Assembly: GCF_008180725.1 (NCBI RefSeq)
Contig: NZ_VTEV01000002.1
Coordinates: 218,426 to 282,425 of the forward strand
Direction of reading: 5' to 3'
Length of the DNA stretch: 64,000 nucleotides
Source of the DNA: Sutcliffiella horikoshii
GTDB taxonomy: Bacteria; Bacillota; Bacilli; Bacillales; Bacillaceae_I
Shown here: piece by piece, positions 27,932 through 37,390 of the stretch
Layout: every line of letters starts with the position of its first letter
Numbering within the stretch: position 1 is the stretch's first letter
Notes under the pieces: generated by a model
Told to the model about the DNA's origin: nothing
Database searches by the model: none
The model's input: only the letters and a program-made list of their open reading frames with translations
Position numbers and translations under genes: made by a program

Positions 27932-27940
27932 AAAAATAAG
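27932..27940. repeat. Right target-site duplication
   Basis: AAAAATAAG, identical to 22583-22591. It is followed at once by CAGGGGGTTTTTGTT, the 3' arm of the interrupted tal terminator (27941-27955). Confidence 0.85.
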
Positions 27941-27969
27941 CAGGGGGTTTTTGTTAATTTAAGCTATTT

Positions 27970-27992
27970 TTCGACAAAAGGTCCGTGTCGAA
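27970..27992. promoter_or_regulatory. Inverted pair of perfect 0A boxes upstream of murA2
   Basis: TTCGACA (27970-27976) and TGTCGAA (27986-27992) are exact complements of each other and both equal the Spo0A box consensus TGTCGAA. Their centres are 16 bp apart. They lie 176 bp before the murA2 start, in chromosomal DNA outside the element. Spo0A binding is an inference. Confidence 0.5.
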
Positions 27993-28167
27993 TATAGGCG
28001 GATGGTATCAAATATTACGATTTGATAAAGTTTCATGCATTTTCATATATGAAAAGAAAGTTTTCGTGTAAACTAATAGCTAACGAAAATTTTTATGATT
28101 GGTAATAATTGTGTATAATAGACAATAGCACTTTTGGAAACCAACCTCGCCTTGAAGGGAGAACTAT

Positions 28168-29460
28168 ATGGAAAAGTTAAAAATTCTTGGTGGTAACAAG
28201 TTAAATGGAACCGTACGCGTAAGTGGAGCGAAAAATAGTGCAGTGGCATTGATTCCTGCAACCATTCTAGCGGACTCACCCGTCACAATTGAAGGGTTAC
28301 CGCAAATATCAGATGTAGAGATCTTAAGTAGCTTGCTTGAGGAAATTGGCGGCAGCGTATCGCTTGAGGGAGAAGACCTAACAGTGGATCCTTCCAAAAT
28401 GATTGCCATGCCTCTTCCAAGCGGAAAAGTGAAAAAGCTTCGTGCATCCTATTATTTAATGGGAGCAATGCTTGGGCGTTTCAAAAAAGCAGTAGTTGGA
28501 TTGCCTGGTGGCTGTCATTTGGGACCAAGACCAATTGATCAGCACATCAAAGGCTTTGAAGCGCTTGGAGCTGAAGTAACAAATGAGCAAGGGGCCATCT
28601 ATCTGCGCGCCGAAGAGTTAAGAGGGGCACGTATTTATCTTGACGTGGTAAGTGTCGGCGCAACTATTAATATCATGCTTGCTGCAGTGAAAGCGAAAGG
28701 CAGAACAATCATCGAAAATGCGGCAAAAGAGCCGGAAATTATTGATGTAGCGACCCTTTTAAGCAGCATGGGTGCGAAAATTAAAGGTGCAGGAACAGAT
28801 GTCATCCGTATCGATGGCGTGGAGAGCCTGCATGGGTGCAAACACACCATCATCCCTGACCGAATCGAAGCAGGTACATACATGATTATGGCTGCTGCAA
28901 CAGGCGGAGAAATGATCATCGACAATGTCATCCCGACTCACTTGGAGCCGCTTATCGCAAAGCTTCGTGAAATGGGCGTACGCATCGATATCAACAATGA
29001 CCAAGATCAAGTACTTGTCGTTCCTGGCGAAAAACTGAAAGCTGTCGACGTCAAAACCCTTGTCCATCCTGGGTTCCCGACTGACCTTCAGCAGCCGATG
29101 ACAACCCTTTTAACAAAAGCTGAGGGTACGAGCATCGTAACAGACACCATCTATTCTGCCCGCTTCAAGCACGTAGATGAACTGCGTCGCATGAACGGAC
29201 AGATTAAAGTAGAAGGCCGCTCTGCCATCATCAACGGACCGGTTCAGCTCCAAGGTGCCAAAGTAAAAGCAAGCGATCTGCGTGCAGGAGCAGCCCTTGT
29301 CATCGCTGGCCTTCTGGCTGACGGCCTCACAGAGGTTACAGGTCTTGAACACATCGACCGCGGCTACAGTCACCTAGAACAAAAGCTAGAAGGACTAGGT
29401 GCCACGATCTGGCGCGAAAAATTAACAGAAGAAGAAATCGAACAGATGCAAAATTCATAA
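28168..29460 (+). CDS. murAB: UDP-GlcNAc 1-carboxyvinyltransferase, second isozyme (MurA2/MurAB)
   Basis: A 430-residue enolpyruvyl transferase: first committed step of peptidoglycan synthesis, moving enolpyruvate from PEP to UDP-GlcNAc in the cytoplasm. It shows [15 protein letters not shown], the active-site Cys loop [21 protein letters not shown] (fosfomycin target) and [12 protein letters not shown]. The assignment to the second isozyme (MurZ/MurAB) rests on location between tal and glpX/rho. ATG follows AAGGGAGAAC. Possible control by Spo0A through the boxes at 27970 is speculative. Confidence 0.95.
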   Translation: MEKLKILGGNKLNGTVRVSGAKNSAVALIPATILADSPVTIEGLPQISDVEILSSLLEEIGGSVSLEGEDLTVDPSKMIAMPLPSGKVKKLRASYYLMGAMLGRFKKAVVGLPGGCHLGPRPIDQHIKGFEALGAEVTNEQGAIYLRAEELRGARIYLDVVSVGATINIMLAAVKAKGRTIIENAAKEPEIIDVATLLSSMGAKIKGAGTDVIRIDGVESLHGCKHTIIPDRIEAGTYMIMAAATGGEMIIDNVIPTHLEPLIAKLREMGVRIDINNDQDQVLVVPGEKLKAVDVKTLVHPGFPTDLQQPMTTLLTKAEGTSIVTDTIYSARFKHVDELRRMNGQIKVEGRSAIINGPVQLQGAKVKASDLRAGAALVIAGLLADGLTEVTGLEHIDRGYSHLEQKLEGLGATIWREKLTEEEIEQMQNS

Positions 29461-29465
29461 ATAAA

Positions 29466-29512
29466 AAAAAGAAGGAACTCGCTGAGAATATAGCGGGTTC
29501 TTTCTTTTTTGT
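29466..29512 (+). terminator. Intrinsic terminator of murA2
   Basis: AAGGAACTCGCT and AGCGGGTTCTTT pair around GAGAATAT, with a TTCTTTTTT tail. Confidence 0.85.
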
Positions 29513-29572
29513 AGATACGGCTTTCAAATACCAACAAATGTGATATACTATTAACGAAAAGTATAGCATAAT

Positions 29573-29601
29573 GCCTCAGGTTGCACGGACAACCTCTTGG
29601 C
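29573..29601 (+). promoter_or_regulatory. Small hairpin in the glpX leader
   Basis: AGGTTG (29578-29583) pairs with CAACCT (29590-29595) around CACGGA, extended by GCC/GGC outside. It lies about 50 bases before glpX. Regulatory meaning is not evident. Confidence 0.35.
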
Positions 29602-29650
29602 TCTCCATAAAAAATAACTAGATTCATAGAATGCAAAGGGAGTGGAAGGT

Positions 29651-30619
29651 ATGGAAAGAAGTTTATCCATGGAATTAATTCGAGTAACAGAAGCGGCGGC
29701 TTTATCCTCTGCACGCTGGATGGGGCGCGGAGATAAAGACAGCGCGGACGGTGCGGCAACTTCTGCCATGCGTGATGTGTTTGATACAGTTCCGATGAAA
29801 GGGACAGTTGTCATCGGAGAAGGAGAAATGGATGAAGCACCGATGCTTTATATTGGTGAAAAGCTTGGCACAGGCTACGGACCGCGTGTGGACGTAGCGG
29901 TTGATCCACTGGAAGGGACAAGCATCGTAGCATCAGGAGGCTGGAACGCACTTGCCGTACTTGCCATAGCTGATCACGGAAACCTGCTTCATGCGCCAGA
30001 CATGTACATGGACAAAATAGCCGTCGGTCCAGCAGCCGTCGGAAAAATTGATATTAATGCATCTGTTACAGACAACCTGAAAGCCGTGGCAGAAGCCAAA
30101 AATAAAGATATTGAAGACGTAGTGGCGGTTATTCTGAACAGACCGCGTCATGAAAAAATTATCGCAGAACTACGCGAAGCTGGTGCACGTATCAAATTAA
30201 TTGACGACGGAGATGTTGCAGCAGCCATCAACACGGCGTTTGACCACACCGGTGTAGATATCCTGTTCGGTTCCGGTGGCGCACCAGAAGGCGTAATTGC
30301 AGCAGTCGCACTGAAATGCCTCGGAGGCGAAATTCAAGGGAAACTCCTACCGCAAAATGAAGAAGAGCTGATCCGTTGCCGCAAAATGGGCATAGAGGAC
30401 ATCAACGCCGTACTAAGAATGGAAGACCTTGTACGCGGTGATGACGCCATCTTCGCTGCAACGGGAGTAACCGACGGAGAATTACTGCGAGGCGTGCAAT
30501 TCAAAGGCACCAATGCCACCACCCACTCCGTTGTCATGCGTGCAAAATCCGGCACCGTCCGCTTCATCGACGGCCAACACAACATTAAGAAGAAACCTAA
30601 CCTGGTATTTAAGCCGTAA
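29651..30619 (+). CDS. glpX: Class II fructose-1,6-bisphosphatase GlpX
   Basis: A 322-residue phosphatase of gluconeogenesis (F1,6BP to F6P). Family motifs are [29 protein letters not shown] (metal site), [11 protein letters not shown] and [13 protein letters not shown] at 29651 is 7 bases after GGGAG; the GTG at 29642 overlaps that site. Length equals B. subtilis GlpX (YwjI), which also lies between murAB and rho. It acts opposite to phosphofructokinase and alongside fbaA and tal of this region. Confidence 0.95.
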   Translation: MERSLSMELIRVTEAAALSSARWMGRGDKDSADGAATSAMRDVFDTVPMKGTVVIGEGEMDEAPMLYIGEKLGTGYGPRVDVAVDPLEGTSIVASGGWNALAVLAIADHGNLLHAPDMYMDKIAVGPAAVGKIDINASVTDNLKAVAEAKNKDIEDVVAVILNRPRHEKIIAELREAGARIKLIDDGDVAAAINTAFDHTGVDILFGSGGAPEGVIAAVALKCLGGEIQGKLLPQNEEELIRCRKMGIEDINAVLRMEDLVRGDDAIFAATGVTDGELLRGVQFKGTNATTHSVVMRAKSGTVRFIDGQHNIKKKPNLVFKP

Positions 30620-30643
30620 CTTAAAATTAGGCTGTTATAGCAG

Positions 30644-30728
30644 GATTACCCAGTTGATTGAAGTGCAAGGTGTGAGACTCCAGCGGGGGAGAAACGGTAG
30701 ATTGAGATCCCACAACGAAGCGAGGCCA
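30644..30728. repeat. Palindromic intergenic repeat, 5' half of a split copy
   Basis: Same order as the copy at 6085 (CCCAGTTGATTGAAGTGCAA, GTGAGACTCC, GAGATCCCACAACGAAGCGA), breaking off at GGCC. The missing 3' half resumes with GGCC at 30934. Confidence 0.7.
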
Positions 30729-30762
30729 TTGAAAAACTAATAACGTAAAGTTTCTAATAATT

Positions 30763-30898
30763 CCTAGCTGTTGATTGTAGCAAAAGGCGAAGACTCCTGA
30801 GGGAGATAGCGCTAGGTGGAGACCCCGCAGGCTTGCCGAGGAGGCTCCAGCAGCGCCCCTAGGAAAGCGAAGCCATTTGCGGAAATTAACAGCGGTGT
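30763..30898. repeat. Palindromic intergenic repeat, intact copy nested in another
   Basis: CTGTTGATT and AATTAACAG are the near-inverted ends. Inside are AGACTCCTGAGGGAGA, GTGGAGACCCCGCAGG, CCGAGGAGGCTCCAGC and CCTAGGAAAGCGAAGCC. It separates the two halves of a second copy, so it probably inserted into it. Confidence 0.7.
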
Positions 30899-30933
30899 AT
30901 TAAGCAATACGTAAATTCAAAGACTTTTTCAGT

Positions 30934-31008
30934 GGCCTCAGCAAAGCGAGGAGGCTCAAGCACCTTCCCGCGGAAAGCGAACACCTGGAACGCAAATCAA
31001 CAGGGAGC
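30934..31008. repeat. Palindromic intergenic repeat, 3' half of the split copy
   Basis: GGCCTCAGCAAAGCGAGGAG, then CCCGCGGAAAGCGAACACCT and the end AATCAACAGGGA, which mirrors the 5' end CCCAGTTGATT at 30650. Confidence 0.7.
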
Positions 31009-31020
31009 CAAAACTAAACC

Positions 31021-31056
31021 ATAACCGTAAATGGAACCTTTCCATTTACGGTTTTC
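31021..31056 (+). terminator. Strong hairpin between glpX and rho
   Basis: AACCGTAAATGG (31023-31034) pairs perfectly with CCATTTACGGTT (31042-31053). The T-run is short (TTTTCC), but position and stem fit the glpX terminator. Confidence 0.75.
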
Positions 31057-31196
31057 CTATATATCAACGTCAAAAAACCCGCACACCTTCCGAATATTGT
31101 AATAGACAACCAGTCCCATTCGACACAAATAGGGGAAATACAAGAATATTCCCCAGAAAATAAAGCCAATACTCAAAGCTTGTCTACAGAAAATAG

Positions 31197-31497
31197 TTGC
31201 TTAAAAGACCATTTTGTGGGTAAAATAAACAATACTACGAGTATTTATGCAAAATCTACCTTATATCTTCCTAGCGATTCTTCTACAATTTCTTCATAAG
31301 GAGAGTTTATCCCACAAACACGAGGGAAACGTCCTCACTTCCTATTCATCATCCTTAAAAAGTGCAGCGACTAGTAATATATTTCCCATCCTTCGAACTT
31401 AATTCGACTTGAATCAGTGTTGGAAGACAAACAAACATTTATCCTTGGATCATAAACGTACTAAACAATTAAACGAATAGAGTGGTGTTTTCTTTTT
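31197..31497 (+). promoter_or_regulatory. Candidate rho promoter and long leader
   Basis: TTGCTT (31197-31202) and TAAAAT (31221-31226) are 18 bp apart, a fair sigma-A match. It would give a leader of about 265 bases before rho with no open frame of note. The rho gene of B. subtilis is known to be autoregulated through a long leader, so a similar arrangement is plausible. I see no other element between 31057 and 31497. Confidence 0.4.
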
Positions 31498-32769
31498 ATG
31501 GATTTAACTATTTCTCACTTAGAAACTTTAAAATTAAAAGAACTATATGAATTTGCCCGTCAGCATAAAGTGTCTTACTACAGCAAACTGACCAAAAAAG
31601 AACTTATTTTTGCTATTTTAAAAGCTCAGGCCGAAAAAGACGGTTTATTGTTCATGGAAGGGGTACTGGAAGTCATCCAATCGGAAGGTTTTGGTTTCCT
31701 GCGTCCGATCAACTATTCTCCAAGCTCAGAGGATATCTATATTTCCGCTTCCCAAATCCGTCGTTTTGACTTAAGAAACGGCGACAAGGTTTCTGGTAAA
31801 GTGCGCCCTCCAAAAGAGAATGAGCGCTATTACGGCCTACTGCATGTTGAAGCAGTGAATGGTGACGATCCAGAATCCGCAAAAGAACGCGTCCATTTCC
31901 CAGCTTTGACTCCTTTATATCCAGATCGTCAAATTGTTCTTGAAACAAAGCCTAAAGGTCTTTCTACGCGCATCATGGACTTGATTGCACCTGTGGGATT
32001 TGGTCAACGTGGACTAATCGTTGCGCCACCTAAGGCTGGTAAAACGATGCTAATCAAGGAAATTGCGAACAGTATCACAACAAACCATCCAGAAGCTGAG
32101 CTTATCGTCCTTTTAATTGACGAGCGACCAGAGGAAGTAACAGACATCGAGCGTTCCGTTGCTGGAGACGTTGTAAGCTCCACATTTGATGAAGTACCTG
32201 AAAACCACATCAAAGTAGCAGAGCTAGTTCTAGAGCGTGCTTTGCGCCTTGTAGAGCACAAGCGTGACGTTATCATCCTGATGGATAGTATTACTCGTTT
32301 AGCTCGTGCATACAACCTGGTAATTCCGCCAAGTGGACGTACACTTTCCGGTGGTATCGACCCTGCCGCATTCCACCGTCCGAAGCGTTTCTTCGGTGCT
32401 GCACGTAACATTGAAGAGGGTGGAAGCTTGACGATCCTTGCGACGGCTCTTGTCGACACAGGTTCCCGTATGGATGACGTCATCTATGAGGAGTTCAAAG
32501 GTACAGGTAACATGGAGCTTCACCTTGACCGTCAACTTGCAGAACGCCGTATCTTCCCGGCTATCGACATCCGTCGCTCCGGTACGCGTAAAGAAGAGCT
32601 GCTTATCCCGAAAGACCATCTGGACAAGCTATGGGCTATCCGCAAAACGATGTCCGACTCTCCAGACTTTGCAGAAAAACTATTGCGTAGACTTCGCCAA
32701 TCCAAAACAAACCAAGAATTCTTCGAAATGCTTGAAGAAGACCAAAAAGCGGGAACGGCAAAACGCTAA
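31498..32769 (+). CDS. rho: Transcription termination factor Rho
   Basis: A 423-residue hexameric RNA helicase that ends transcription. The N-terminal domain ([26 protein letters not shown], then the cold-shock-like RNA site GFGFLRP) is followed by the ATPase domain with Walker [10 protein letters not shown] (near 172), Walker [17 protein letters not shown], the Q-loop region and the R-loop [10 protein letters not shown]. Nearly identical in layout to B. subtilis Rho. The start has only a weak site (AGAGTGGTG), which may contribute to control. Confidence 0.97.
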   Translation: MDLTISHLETLKLKELYEFARQHKVSYYSKLTKKELIFAILKAQAEKDGLLFMEGVLEVIQSEGFGFLRPINYSPSSEDIYISASQIRRFDLRNGDKVSGKVRPPKENERYYGLLHVEAVNGDDPESAKERVHFPALTPLYPDRQIVLETKPKGLSTRIMDLIAPVGFGQRGLIVAPPKAGKTMLIKEIANSITTNHPEAELIVLLIDERPEEVTDIERSVAGDVVSSTFDEVPENHIKVAELVLERALRLVEHKRDVIILMDSITRLARAYNLVIPPSGRTLSGGIDPAAFHRPKRFFGAARNIEEGGSLTILATALVDTGSRMDDVIYEEFKGTGNMELHLDRQLAERRIFPAIDIRRSGTRKEELLIPKDHLDKLWAIRKTMSDSPDFAEKLLRRLRQSKTNQEFFEMLEEDQKAGTAKR

Positions 32770-32783
32770 TAAAATAAAACTCA

Positions 32784-32815
32784 CGCGCACCCTTGTTCAT
32801 TGGGGTGCGTTTTTG
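32784..32815 (+). terminator. Intrinsic terminator of rho
   Basis: CGCACCC (32786-32792) pairs with GGGTGCG (32803-32809), followed by TTTTTG. Confidence 0.85.
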
Positions 32816-32881
32816 TATTGGTTTTTAGGAATGAGGATAAAATGAGTAACAACAGGTTATGATGACCATCTCAGCTGTGAA

Positions 32882-33010
32882 AATAGCTTGAGAATGTCTT
32901 CATGCCATGTATGAAGATACTTTCCGTTGCGATAATAGCTAATAAAAGTCTTCATAATGTGTATGAAGACACTTTCAGCCCCAAAAACAGCATCGCATTG
33001 TCTTCATCCG
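32882..33010. repeat. Array of hairpins with 52-bp period
   Basis: GTCTTCAT starts at 32896, 32948 and 33000; GTATGAAGA at 32909 and 32961; AATAGCT at 32882 and 32934. All are exactly 52 bp apart. In each unit GTCTTCAT and ATGAAGAC can form an 8-bp stem around a short loop. No gene is seen in 32816-33100 apart from this. Confidence 0.85.
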
Positions 33011-33107
33011 CCATTTCCATTGCCCATCTAAGCAACAACCACGAAGCAACCTTCCCTAACGGAAAACATTCCCTATCAATCACATGTATATATCTCCAAA
33101 AGTAATC

Positions 33108-33136
33108 TTGCAAAACGTGTCATTAGTTGATATAAT
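33108..33136 (+). promoter_or_regulatory. rpmE promoter
   Basis: TTGCAA (33108-33113), 17-bp spacer, consensus TATAAT (33131-33136). It implies a leader of about 100 bases before the L31 gene. Confidence 0.75.
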
Positions 33137-33240
33137 TTCATCAGTGTGTTTTTAAGATAAGTGATGGCGGCCATGAGGCTGGTATCATTTGAATGATAAC
33201 TCTGTTTCGAAAGACTCAGGGCGAAAAGGAGATGACAAGA

Positions 33241-33486
33241 ATGAAAGCTGGAATTCATCCGGATTACCGTAAAGTTGTATTCATGGACATCAACACTAGT
33301 TTCAAATTCATCACAGGTTCTACGATGAAAACAAACGAAACTATTGAATGGGAAGACGGTACTACTTACCCTCTAATCAAAGTTGAGATCTCTTCTGATT
33401 CTCACCCATTCTACACTGGACGTCAGAAGCATGCTGCTGCTGATGGACGTGTTGAGCGTTTCAACAAAAAATACGGCCTTAAGTAA
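33241..33486 (+). CDS. rpmE2: Ribosomal protein L31, zinc-free type B
   Basis: An 81-residue 50S subunit protein ([52 protein letters not shown]). There is no cysteine anywhere, so it lacks the zinc ribbon of type A L31 and belongs to the C-minus type B. B. subtilis has a zinc-binding rpmE at this place, between rho and tdk, and keeps the C-minus paralogue (ytiA) elsewhere under Zur. ATG at 33241 is 9 bases after AAAAGGAG. Confidence 0.93.
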   Translation: MKAGIHPDYRKVVFMDINTSFKFITGSTMKTNETIEWEDGTTYPLIKVEISSDSHPFYTGRQKHAAADGRVERFNKKYGLK

Positions 33487-33493
33487 TAAAGTA

Positions 33494-33530
33494 AAACAGG
33501 CAGGTTATCCTATATCTTGCCTGTTTTTTT
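33494..33530 (+). terminator. Intrinsic terminator of rpmE2
   Basis: AACAGGCA (33495-33502) pairs with TGCCTGTT (33518-33525), followed by T residues. Confidence 0.85.
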
Positions 33531-33627
33531 ACTTCTATTTACATAAACTAGTGCTTAGAAGTCGTTTTTTGGACGGTGCTGCTAAGCACTTTTTATACGT
33601 AAAATTATTAAAAAGGAGAGGCCGTAT

Positions 33628-34233
33628 ATGTATGTAATGAAGCATTCCGGTTGGGTGGAAGCGATTTGTGGCAGCATGTTTTCGGGTAAATCCGAAGAGC
33701 TGATTCGCCGCATGAGACGTTCCCAATTTGCCAAACAGGAAATTCAAGTATTTAAGCCAGCCATCGATAATCGTTATAGTGATGAAGCGGTTGTTTCCCA
33801 CAACGGAACCTCAATCATAGCGTTGCCTGTTCCGACTTCTCAATCTATTCTAGATAAGGTGCTGCCTGAGACAGAAGTTGTCGGTATCGATGAAGTGCAA
33901 TTTTTCGATGATCAAATCGTTGAAGTGGTGCAGGAGTTGGCGAACAGAGGCTATTGTGTGATTGTAGCTGGACTAGATCAGGACTTTCGCGGAGAGCCGT
34001 TCGGAAAAATGCCGGAGCTTTTGGCGATTGCTGAATCCGTAACAAAGCTGCAAGCGGTATGTGCTGTCTGTGGATCCCCTGCGAGCCGTACGCAACGTTT
34101 AATCAATGGAGAACCGGCTTGCTACGATGACCCAATAATTTTAGTGGGCGCTTCGGAATCATACGAACCTCGCTGTCGTCATCATCATGAAGTTCCTCAC
34201 AAAGTGTCTGTGCTGCAAGAAATGAAAAAATAA
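33628..34233 (+). CDS. tdk: Thymidine kinase
   Basis: A 201-residue type II thymidine kinase of the nucleoside salvage pathway. P-loop [11 protein letters not shown] (near residue 15), Walker B-like IDEVQFFDD, lasso/base-binding region [13 protein letters not shown], and a zinc site formed by CAVCG and the C-terminal CRHHHE region. The ATG follows AAAAAGGAGAGG. Position after rpmE and before prfA matches other Bacilli. Confidence 0.95.
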   Translation: MYVMKHSGWVEAICGSMFSGKSEELIRRMRRSQFAKQEIQVFKPAIDNRYSDEAVVSHNGTSIIALPVPTSQSILDKVLPETEVVGIDEVQFFDDQIVEVVQELANRGYCVIVAGLDQDFRGEPFGKMPELLAIAESVTKLQAVCAVCGSPASRTQRLINGEPACYDDPIILVGASESYEPRCRHHHEVPHKVSVLQEMKK

Positions 34234-34302
34234 ATATTTCCTAAATTTAGTCTGTAAGATAAAAGATGAAAGAGGATACGCTAAGAAACAGGAGGTGTTT
34301 GC

Positions 34303-34740
34303 ATGAAACATGCAGTCCTGTTATTGGTGATATGCTCTTTTTTTATTAGTGGATGCAGTGGCGAACAACGCTTCGGTGCGGACGAGGATTTTGACGGAGA
34401 ACGATTGATTGGTGTAAAAAATGATGAGCAAGACGGCTTCTATAAGCGAGACCTCGACACGGAAGACTACAACACCAACCAAAATCCAAACTTCCTCGAT
34501 CTCTCGGAAAATCGTCCTGACTACGGCGACGACGAAAATAAATTTGCTGAAGTCATTCAACTGAACAGTGACCTCAAACCTGGACCAGTCTACATTACCG
34601 GTGACACGGCAAGAGTCACTGCCTATGCGCCAAGCGGCATTTCAAAAGAAGAAAAGAAACGTGTGCAAAGAGAACTCAAAGAGAAATTCTTAGAAGTCAC
34701 TCCCCGCTACCACGTTAAGCTGACAATTAAAGAAAGATAA
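34303..34740 (+). CDS. YhcN/YlaJ-like sporulation lipoprotein
   Basis: A 145-residue lipoprotein: signal peptide HAVLLLVICSFFISGC with lipobox Cys18, an acidic linker rich in Asp/Asn, and a C-terminal domain VIQLNSDLKPGPVYITGDTA then KRVQRELKEKFLEVTPRYHV. That pattern fits the YhcN/YlaJ family of spore-associated lipoproteins. The exact role is unknown. ATG is 8 bases after CAGGAGGTG. Likely a single gene ending at a G-U-rich hairpin at 34745. Confidence 0.75.
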   Translation: MKHAVLLLVICSFFISGCSGEQRFGADEDFDGERLIGVKNDEQDGFYKRDLDTEDYNTNQNPNFLDLSENRPDYGDDENKFAEVIQLNSDLKPGPVYITGDTARVTAYAPSGISKEEKKRVQRELKEKFLEVTPRYHVKLTIKER

Positions 34741-34742
34741 GG

Positions 34743-34780
34743 TGAGCTCGTTCTGATTTTTCGGGACGGGTTTTCATTTT
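34743..34780 (+). terminator. Probable terminator after the lipoprotein gene
   Basis: CTCGTTC and GGGACGGG pair with several G-U pairs around CTGATTTTTC, followed by TTTTC. Confidence 0.55.
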
Positions 34781-34897
34781 GGTGGCAGCCAGGTGATGTT
34801 GATTTTGACGCACCACCTAACCTATACTATAATTAGAATGTTGTAGATATAAAATAATTGCAGATTTTTCTGTATACATTTATAGAGGTGAATGCAC

Positions 34898-35968
34898 GTG
34901 TTTGATCGTTTGCAGGCAGTAGAAATGCGTTACGAGAAATTGACGGAGCTTTTGAGTGATCCGGAAGTCATCAGTGATACGAAAAAGTTGCGCGAGTACT
35001 CCAAGGAGCAGTCTGATATTCAAGAGACTGTAGAAGCGTACCGTGAATACAAGGCTGTTAAAGAGCAGCTGGATGATGCAAAAGCGATGCTTGAGGATAA
35101 ATTGGATGCCGATATGCGCGAGATGGTAAAAGAAGAGATTTCTGAGCTGGAAGAGCAACAGGAGAGCTTGGCAGAGCGCTTACATATCCTTCTTTTACCG
35201 AAGGACCCGAACGACGATAAGAACGTTATCATGGAAATCCGCGGTGCTGCGGGTGGAGATGAGGCGGCACTGTTTGCAGGCGATCTATACCGCATGTACA
35301 GCCGATATGCTGAGGCTCAAGGCTGGAAAACAGAAGTAATGGAAGCGGCGTCTACGGGCGTTGGCGGTTACAAGGAGATCATTTTTATGATTACAGGGAA
35401 GGGTGCATACTCTAAGCTGAAATTTGAAAATGGTGCACACCGCGTGCAACGTGTTCCTGAGACGGAATCAGGTGGACGCATTCATACTTCAACAGCAACG
35501 GTAGCGGTATTGCCTGAGGCGGAAGAGGTTGAAATTGAGATTCATGACAAGGATATCCGTGTAGATACATTTGCATCAAGCGGTCCTGGTGGACAATCTG
35601 TAAATACGACGATGTCCGCTGTTCGTTTAACGCATATCCCGACAAACACAGTTGTTTCCTGTCAGGACGAGAAGTCTCAGATTAAAAATAAAGAAAAAGC
35701 GATGAAAGTTCTTCGTGCCCGCGTCTACGATAAGTTCCAACGTGAAGTACAAGCTGAATATGACGCGAATCGTAAGCAAGCGGTAGGTACAGGTGACCGC
35801 TCTGAGCGTATTCGTACGTACAACTTCCCGCAAAATCGTGTTACCGACCACCGCATCGGCCTCACCATTCAAAAACTTGACCAGATTCTTCAAGGAAAGC
35901 TTCAAGAAGTCATTGATGCTTTGATCATGGAAGACCAAGCGCTAAGAATGGAACAGATGGAAAAATGA
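34898..35968 (+). CDS. prfA: Peptide chain release factor 1
   Basis: A 356-residue class I release factor recognising UAA/UAG. It begins [15 protein letters not shown], carries the GGQ hydrolysis motif in [12 protein letters not shown] and the RF1 C-terminal region [19 protein letters not shown] at 34898 is chosen: GAGGTGA is 8 bases upstream and the product then has exactly the B. subtilis length. ATG at 34892 touches that site. The stop overlaps the start of prmC. Confidence 0.96.
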   Translation: MFDRLQAVEMRYEKLTELLSDPEVISDTKKLREYSKEQSDIQETVEAYREYKAVKEQLDDAKAMLEDKLDADMREMVKEEISELEEQQESLAERLHILLLPKDPNDDKNVIMEIRGAAGGDEAALFAGDLYRMYSRYAEAQGWKTEVMEAASTGVGGYKEIIFMITGKGAYSKLKFENGAHRVQRVPETESGGRIHTSTATVAVLPEAEEVEIEIHDKDIRVDTFASSGPGGQSVNTTMSAVRLTHIPTNTVVSCQDEKSQIKNKEKAMKVLRARVYDKFQREVQAEYDANRKQAVGTGDRSERIRTYNFPQNRVTDHRIGLTIQKLDQILQGKLQEVIDALIMEDQALRMEQMEK

Positions 35969-36846
35969 TGAAGGCCATGAAGGTGTACGAAGCCCTAAAC
36001 TGGGCTTCTTCTTTTTTAAAAAAGAATGATCGCGACGAAAATGCGGGAGAATTGTTGTTGCGACACCATATGAAATTGGATCGTGCCCAGCTTTTTAGTA
36101 GAATGCAAGAAATGATGCCGATGGAGATGCAAAGCTCTTTCATTTTCAACGTGCATAAACATGTTGCTGGAATTCCAGTGCAGTACCTGATGGGAAAAGA
36201 AGAATTCTACGGCCGTAGCTTTTTTGTCAGTGAAGAGGTGTTAATTCCAAGACCTGAGACCGAAGAGTTGGTGGTTGGCGTAATAGACCGCGTGAAAAAG
36301 CATTTTGGAAACAGTTCGGGTTCGGCTGATGAAACATTGAGCGTTGTGGACGTTGGGACAGGCAGCGGTGCCATTGCGATCACGCTTGCTTTGGAAAATA
36401 AACGGTTAAACGTACATGCTACAGATATCGCAGGCGAATCTCTGGAAGTGGCGATGGATAATGCAGAAGCGTTGGGCGCAGATGTGGAGTTCCTCCAGGG
36501 TGACTTATTGCTTCCATTCATCGAGCAAGATATAAAAGTGGATGTAGTCGTCTCCAATCCTCCGTATATTCCGCAGAAGGAATATGAAGGACTGTCCACG
36601 GTAGTAAAAGATTTTGAGCCGTATCGTGCATTGGTTGGCGGTATTTCAGGTTTGGAATTTTACGAGCGGTTCATGGACGAGCTTCCGAAAGTGCTGAATG
36701 AACGGGCCATTGTGGCGTTTGAAGTAGGAATGGGACAAGGAGAAGCCGTAAAAGCGTTATTGGAAAAGACATTTCCTCAAGGCACGGTGGAGGTAGTTTT
36801 GGACATCAACGGTAAAGACCGGATGGTTTTTGCGCTAATTGGATGA
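35965..36846 (+). CDS. prmC: Release factor glutamine methyltransferase
   Basis: A 293-residue SAM-dependent enzyme that methylates the GGQ glutamine of RF1/RF2. SAM motif [16 protein letters not shown] (near residue 130), catalytic NPPY in [16 protein letters not shown], and [11 protein letters not shown] before the SAM domain. The first ATG overlaps the prfA stop (ATGA). The ATG at 35977 would match the B. subtilis N-terminus better (MKVYEAL); both lack a strong site, which fits coupling to prfA. Confidence 0.94.
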   Translation: MMKAMKVYEALNWASSFLKKNDRDENAGELLLRHHMKLDRAQLFSRMQEMMPMEMQSSFIFNVHKHVAGIPVQYLMGKEEFYGRSFFVSEEVLIPRPETEELVVGVIDRVKKHFGNSSGSADETLSVVDVGTGSGAIAITLALENKRLNVHATDIAGESLEVAMDNAEALGADVEFLQGDLLLPFIEQDIKVDVVVSNPPYIPQKEYEGLSTVVKDFEPYRALVGGISGLEFYERFMDELPKVLNERAIVAFEVGMGQGEAVKALLEKTFPQGTVEVVLDINGKDRMVFALIG

Positions 36847-36959
36847 TGTTTATTGAGAAAGGAGGAGGGAGCTGCACCTTGCTTGCTTCAGTGGATCTGG
36901 GCAAGGTGGTACTAGTTTTCGGATGATGGAAGGGGTGTACAGGTTCTATTAAACCTAAA

Positions 36960-37271
36960 TTACGCTTCCATTATGGCTCCGTCTTCCTGCTGAGGTCTGG
37001 CTAGTGTCAGGCCTCTATTTGTTTTTTCTTCCACAAATTTCACAAATGCTTGGCGAATTTCTTCCTTCTTTTCCGCTGTACACAGATTGATTAATTGGGA
37101 CAGGTTCGAATCATACGAAATGGTGCGATGATAATGATGGTAAAATGCTTTACCTGTCATCCATCTGCCACCTACCAAAATTTCAAATACGATAGGAATG
37201 CTGATGTGATTGAATGCACTCTTCATCTCTCCAATGCGGAATGCCTCAATATTGCAAGTAAACGATCTCAT
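36960..37271 (-). CDS. Hypothetical protein, 103 residues
   Basis: Reads against its neighbours. The product is mixed alpha/beta by appearance: SFTCNIEAFRIGEMKSAFN, GGRWMTGKAFYHHYHR and a helical KKEEIRQAFVKFVEE. No signal peptide or membrane helix. The ATG follows GGGAG at normal spacing, which supports expression. I do not recognise the family; B. subtilis has small uncharacterised genes (ywkF, ywlA) near this place, but I cannot tell whether this is one of them. Confidence 0.6.
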   Translation of the reverse strand: MRSFTCNIEAFRIGEMKSAFNHISIPIVFEILVGGRWMTGKAFYHHYHRTISYDSNLSQLINLCTAEKKEEIRQAFVKFVEEKTNRGLTLARPQQEDGAIMEA

Positions 37272-37390
37272 AAAGCCTATCTCCCTTTCATAAAAAATAC
37301 ATTACTTAAAGTAACCCGTCCTGTTTAAATACCCTTACCCTCCATACCTCAAACCTCAAAACTAGCAAACTAGCAAAAACTTTGGTTAGC

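Noticed and set aside
33383-33637. 84-residue + strand frame overlapping the end of rpmE2
   Set aside because: Runs through the rpmE2 terminator and into the tdk leader; no site and no family.
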